Below are positions 20,246 to 25,000 of a DNA stretch of 25,000 nt, piece after piece (position 1 is the stretch's first letter; the number at the start of each line of letters is the position of its first letter). The translations under genes were made by a program, and so were the position numbers. The notes under the pieces were generated by a model, which saw only the letters and a program-made list of their open reading frames with translations, ran no database searches and was not told the origin of the DNA. Source of the DNA: Armadillidium nasatum (taxonomy: Eukaryota > Arthropoda > Malacostraca > Isopoda > Armadillidiidae); NCBI GenBank assembly GCA_009176605.1, contig SEYY01009412.1, positions 1 to 25,000 on the forward strand, written 5' to 3'.

Positions 20246-22535
20246 AACACAACCTACTTCAGTCATGGGTGTATCTTCACCTACAGTAGCTTCAACCACA
20301 AGATCTCCACAACCTTCAAACAAGACTTCTTTTGGCCTCAAGCCTTTTTTATCAAATTCAAAGACCAAAAATCTGTAGAGGACAAAATTTTTATGGTCCA
20401 AACTCCATAAATCGTAAACCGTGGTTCAAATGGCTTCAAAAAGACAGGACTAACTATTCTACCAAATTCTACTCCACCTTCACGATCTTCGTCCCCTATT
20501 ACATCGGAAAACTAGAAGAGCGGACTGATATCTGTGCCATATCCAGTTCTTAACTTACCATCAAAACCAAGATCTTTCGGCACAACCACATTATTCCTAC
20601 TCGACACAGGAGCTTCAGTGAGCAGCTTACCTTATTCCATGGTTTCAAACATGTCGCTACATCCTTCAAATATCACCTGTTCCGCAGCTATGGTTCGCCT
20701 ATCAAGTGTTTTGGGGAAGTAGTGGCATGCATCACCATTCCACAGCTACGAAGAGAATTCAACTGGACTTTCATCGTTGCAGAAGTTGCAATGCCCATCC
20801 TTGGAATGGCTTTCAACAACATTTCGACCTTCTCATCGATTGTGGACAGAAAACTCTTCAAGACTCTCATACTACTCTTCTAGCATCTTTGAAAACTGCT
20901 TCCTTGAAAGTTCCATCTCTACAAGCTCAACTTCAAACTGATAATCCTTTCATTACATCTCTTCTGCAGGAATTTCCATCGCTAACTTCACAAATAGACC
21001 TCAACAGTCTCACTGTCAAAGTTGATGGACCCTGTCATTATATTGAAAATGGTGATTCTCCTGTTTTTGCAAGACCTTGTCGTCTTCCAGATGAAAAACT
21101 GAAAGCAGCAAAAGCAGAATTCGACATCCTCCACAAGAGTGGAGATATCAGGCCAAGTACATATTCATGGGCATCACCTTTACATCTCGTGCCTAAAAAG
21201 ACACCAGGAAATTTGGAGACCCTGTGGAGATATCAAAGCTAAAATAACAAGATAGATATCCTATTCCACACATTCAAAGTCTATCTCAACGAGTTCATCA
21301 CTCAACTGTATTCTCCAAAATAGACCTTCAGCAAGCATACCATCAAATTCCTATTCACCCAGACGATACAGAAAAAACCTCAGTCATCATTCCTTTTGGT
21401 CTCTGTGAATACCTATCTATGCCGTTTGGATTAAAAAAGGCTGGAGCTACTTTCCAAAGAGTGATGGATTCAATCTTTCAGAGATCTTCTCTTTGTGTTC
21501 ACATACTTAGGACGACTGTTTCATCATCTCAAACTCACAAGAGGAACATGAAGCTCACCTCCAAACAAGTTTTTCAACTCCTCTCAAGATTTCATAGGAG
21601 AAGTGTGAATTCTTCAAGACCTCACAAACTTTTCTAGGTTACAATGTCTCTGTAGAAGGATTAACACCTTCTAAAGAAAAGAAAGAAACTATCACAGCTT
21701 TTCCTCTTCCTTCAAAATTCAGCTGCATTAAGATTTCTTGGGATGATTGGCTACTACAGAAGATTTATTCCAAATTTTGCCAAGATCATTTTCCCACTCT
21801 CGGAAAAACCCAAGAATCACCCAAAGGACAAACATCTTACTGGAATGAGGAAGAAATCGCAGCTTTCCAGAAAGCAGAAGAATCATTTCAAGATGCAACA
21901 ACTCTTCCTTTTTCATTACCGAATTCAACTCATCTACAACTGGTAACAGACAACAGTCAGTCATTTACTGAAGCAGCTTTACACCAGATATTGATGGTCA
22001 TCCTGTCCTTATAGATATCTACAGCAAGAAATTATCATCAGACCCACTAAGAAAATACTCGGCATCTGACAGAGAACTTTTAGCAGCCTACTACTAAGTT
22101 CTTCATTTCAAACATATGTTAGAAGGAAGTAATGTGATTCTACAGATCACAAACCACTCGTTTCGGCTTTCTACTCCAAGAATCCTGCAAAAAGTGATCG
22201 TCAACAATGTCATTTGTTAGAAGGAAGTAATGTGATTCTACAGATCACAAACCACTCGTTTCGGCTTATTACTCCAAGAATCCTGCAATCCTGCAAAAAG
22301 TGATCGTCAACAATGTCATTTGTCTATTCTCACAGAATACATCACATCAATTTCACTATATCGTAGCAGATACTTTTATCCCGCAATTCTTCGGTAACAG
22401 TAGAAGCTATTGATGTACCTGACGTTCCTATTCTTGATTCACCTGATTTTTCCACTACAACAGCATATCTACTTAAAGCGACTTCTACTAACAGAAGAAA
22501 TTCCCTTTCGAAGAGTGCGCTTCTAGAAAGATGTT
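20246..22535 (+). mobile_element. Ty3/Gypsy retrotransposon pol remnant (protease, RT, RNase H)
   Basis: In order on the plus strand: an aspartic protease active site FLLDTGASVSSLP (20594-20633); a linker; FARPCRLPDEKLKAAKAEFD and SGDIRPSTYSWASPLHLVPK (21065-21200); RT IDLQQAYHQIPIHP (about 21322-21362) and MPFGLKKAGATFQRVMDSIF (21419-21478); a YLDD box at about 21504-21516 broken by one extra base; FLGMIGYYRRFIPNFAKI (21736-21790); RNase H beginning with TDNSQS (about 21946) and a DHKPL-like region now duplicated; then PFEECA (about 22505), after which similarity stops. Gag, integrase and LTRs are not visible. There are multiple stops and frame changes, so it is inactive. Confidence 0.85.
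22118..22322 (+). repeat. 98-bp tandem duplication inside the Gypsy RNase H region
   Basis: The unit starting GTTAGAAGGAAGTAATGTGA is present at 22118-22215 and again at 22216-22322. The second copy has an extra 8-bp step (ATCCTGCA repeated). The duplication postdates loss of function. Confidence 0.92.
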
Positions 22536-22544
22536 CACTCCGTG

Positions 22545-23240
22545 TCTCGGCAGGAAAGTAATAAATAGTGAAGTGATAAATAAGTTACCCTAAAAATAAA
22601 TTAGTTTTCTTTATGTTAAAAAAGAAAATTATTTAAAAGTGTCATCTAATATATAATATAAGTGATATAATCAGTGGTTTTAAGCCAATTAATAAATAAA
22701 TTAAATATTTGTTTATTTAAAAAATAACTAATAAAATAATATATAACAATAAAATAAATTCTTAAAAAAATTTCATTTAGTTTAAAAAGGCTTAGTAATA
22801 ATTATATAATAAGTTAATAACAATGTCATATAAAATCAACGAATGAAATTTCGCAAAAACATGTATAAGAAAATTATAATAACTAAAACAATATCACATA
22901 TTTAACAATAACATTTCAATTTAATATTTTATAATATGTTTTTTTATTAATATTTATGTTCTTTATGTAAAAAATATAAGTTATTGATATTTCTATTCTA
23001 TGTATTTTTATAAAAATAATATTATTTATAGATAAAAATAATATTATTTATAGATATTAATAAATATTTTTATTTTTATAAAAATTGTTTATAAAATAAT
23101 TTAACTTTTTGTAATAAAATAAAAATAATAATGAGTTGCTATGTAATTTTTAATGAATAATAAAAGTGAAGAACTAACTGCTTGTTTATAACACTTTTCC
23201 AATTTAGAGATAATTAATTTTAGAAGTTTAACAGGTAGTT
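22545..23240. other. AT-rich stretch without a gene
   Basis: About 700 bp of strongly A/T sequence holds a direct repeat of AATATTATTTATAGATA at about 23020-23056. No coding frame of interest was found. Confidence 0.6.
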
Positions 23241-23639
23241 TAGCTATTCACTTTAGTACACCAGAAGCCAGAAGAAGTTCCTGAAGAGGTAGCAGCCAAT
23301 TCTTTCAAAAAGAATCGGCTCTTCTAGAAGAAGAAGCTCCTTCCTACTTCGCCCTTCAAGAGGATACCACAGTTTGGCAGATCCTTTTGCTCTCGATTGC
23401 GGTCCCTCTCTTGAAATGGTATTCCGAGCCAAGGCCTGAAGAGAAGTGATGTCTACCACCGTCTACTACTTTTCACAACAGGTCAGCGAGAGGAACTAAG
23501 CACACTCAAACTACTGAAGATCTCTCACCTCTCACCGTCTCTACACCTCCTTTAGGCGATAAGAGCATCCGAATTTTCCTAGAACCGGTGTCACAGAACC
23601 ACACACCGAGGTTCCTACAGAGAAGATCACTATAAAGTG
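23241..23639. other. Higher-GC stretch of unknown origin, possible transposon fragment
   Basis: The base composition changes sharply from the AT-rich left neighbour. Short open frames exist on both strands (for example minus 23253-23459), but none resembles a known family. A TATAAAG at about 23631 precedes the palindromic (AT)n tract. Confidence 0.3.
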
Positions 23640-23797
<158 letters not shown>

Positions 23798-25000
23798 ACA
23801 TTTAAAAAATGAGTCATTTTTTCATTCCATCCATCCGTCTCCACTTTCGCCTTCCTCTTCCTCTACCTCCCTCAACCTCGGGTTTAAGCATTCTTCACAC
23901 CATCCTTTTATCATTCATTCTACGCACATGCCCAAATCACCTTAGTACACCCTCCTCTGCTCTATCAACCATTCCCCTTCTCCATCCACACATTTCCCTT
24001 ATTCTTTAGTTTTTGATTTTCTCTACCATTTTCAAACCACATATCGCTCTCAATCTCAAATACATTTAATCTTTTCCTTACCTGAGCATTCATCATCCAT
24101 GTTTCAAATCCATACATTACAGATTGCAAGAACATATCCTCAAACATTCGTACCTTAATTTCCTTTGATGCTTTCCCTTTCTTCCATACTTCCCTTAATC
24201 CCCCCAGCACTTTCATTCTTTCCACCGCTCTATTTTTATTTTCCTTTCTATCCCGCCTTTTCCTTCCACCAACATTCCCAAATATTTGAATTCTTCCACC
24301 TCCTCCAATCTCTCCCCACCCTACTCTAAACCCCACCCTTCCTCTCCTCTCACAACCCCCCATTCACTCCCAATGCTCATTACTTTACTTTTTGCTGGAT
24401 TTATCCCCAATCTTTTGTTTGCGTATTTTCCTTCAAATTCTCTCACCAACATCTTCAACTTTTCCCTAGAATCCACCACAAACACCTTATCATCCGCAAA
24501 CAGCAGTGCATTTACCTCCCATTCACTCTCCACACTACTTAGTTTAATACCCTTCCCTTAACTCTCCATTTCCTTAACAATACCATCCATCAACAGGTTA
24601 AATAACCATGGAGACATTACATATCAGTGTCTCAACCTTATCCCTACGTTAAACCAATAAGCAAGCTCATTCTTCACCCTTACCCACAATTTTCATTAAA
24701 GGCTTTGATCCCATTCAATAATCTTCCTCCTACCATCCAACTCTTTATCAATACCTCGAACAATTTCCTCCTACATACTCTATCAACGCTTTCTCTAAAT
24801 CTACAAAGCATGCATACCCCACTTTACCTTTTTCACGCAACTTCTCACCAACTATCCTTAGCGTAAACACCTGGTCCACGCATCTCCTACCTTCTTTAAA
24901 ACTCCCTCGTTCTTCTACCAAAACCTCACTTGTCAATTCTTTCACTCTCGTCACTAAAACCCTCCCATAAATCTTCCCTACAGCATTTAGCAGACTTATT
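23798..25000 (-). mobile_element. LINE reverse transcriptase (ORF2), decayed, 5' part outside window
   Basis: Minus-strand frames give SLLNAVGKIYGRVLV (about 24955-25000), FKEGRRCVDQVFTLRIVGEK and CFVDLEKA (about 24770-24900; RT motif A with its Asp), then VNALLFADDKVFVVDSREKL with the catalytic Asp pair at 24489-24500, NKRLGINPAKSKVMSIGSEW (about 24370-24430), and C-terminal FLQSVMYGFETWMMNAQVRK (about 24080-24140). Frame changes separate the blocks, and the part between motif A and FADD is partly lost. The 3' end (GTGTCTCCCTCATATAT) runs into the (AT)n tract. It is similar in type to the LINE at 10200-10672. Confidence 0.78.

Noticed and set aside
24286..24866. Plus-strand frames rich in Ser/Pro/Leu at 24286-24561 and 24627-24866
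   Set aside because: They lie opposite the minus-strand LINE reverse transcriptase, whose RT motifs explain the sequence.

Overview
The window looks like animal nuclear DNA, most likely from an arthropod and possibly a decapod crustacean. The evidence is very long (AT)n microsatellites, many decayed non-LTR, Penelope-like and Ty3/Gypsy retroelements, tRNA-derived SINE heads, and a Polinton/Maverick element of the adintovirus type. The arthropod guess rests on the style of the LINE reverse transcriptases and of the uncharacterised pseudogene near 9 kb, both judged from memory, so it is tentative. Host genes, CRISPR arrays and bacterial features were not seen.

Left part, about 1 to 7.6 kb: one end of a Polinton/adintovirus-like element. 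On the minus strand, in order of transcription, it has a protein-primed family B DNA polymerase (PolB), an A32/FtsK-like packaging ATPase, a parvovirus-type phospholipase A2-like protein and a retrovirus-like integrase that runs off the window at base 1. A divergent plus-strand gene of unknown function starts at 6800. Capsid and protease genes are absent and would be expected to the left of the window. The core enzymes keep their catalytic motifs, but there are at least three reading-frame breaks: a TAA inside PolB at 5346-5348, a frame change in the PLA2-like gene near 1050-1070, and a frame change in the 6800 gene. The last coincides with an in-phase TTTTTTA heptamer followed by a hairpin, as in programmed -1 frameshifting. 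Three gene starts share an upstream element made of a T-tract, then CCTCT, then an AT-rich TAAATA-like block next to the ATG.

Middle part, 7.6 to 14.9 kb: a tRNA-like Pol III promoter with a long hairpin, a 570-bp (AT)n run, a dead copy of a multi-copy uncharacterised animal gene family (8.9-10.06 kb), the 3' end of a LINE, a SINE enclosed by (AT)n runs, and a 3.6-kb purine-strand satellite-like block in which an 80-bp anchor recurs four times. The long poly-F/S/L and poly-Y/I frames here are low-complexity artefacts.

Right part, 14.9 to 25 kb: a CR1-like LINE (minus), a Penelope-like element with RT and GIY-YIG remnants and a possible hammerhead-ribozyme relic (plus), a Jockey-like LINE (minus), a Ty3/Gypsy pol remnant (plus), AT-rich sequence without genes, and another LINE (minus) that runs off the right edge. 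Several retroelement 3' ends abut (AT)n tracts, and one tract lies between perfect 10-bp inverted arms.
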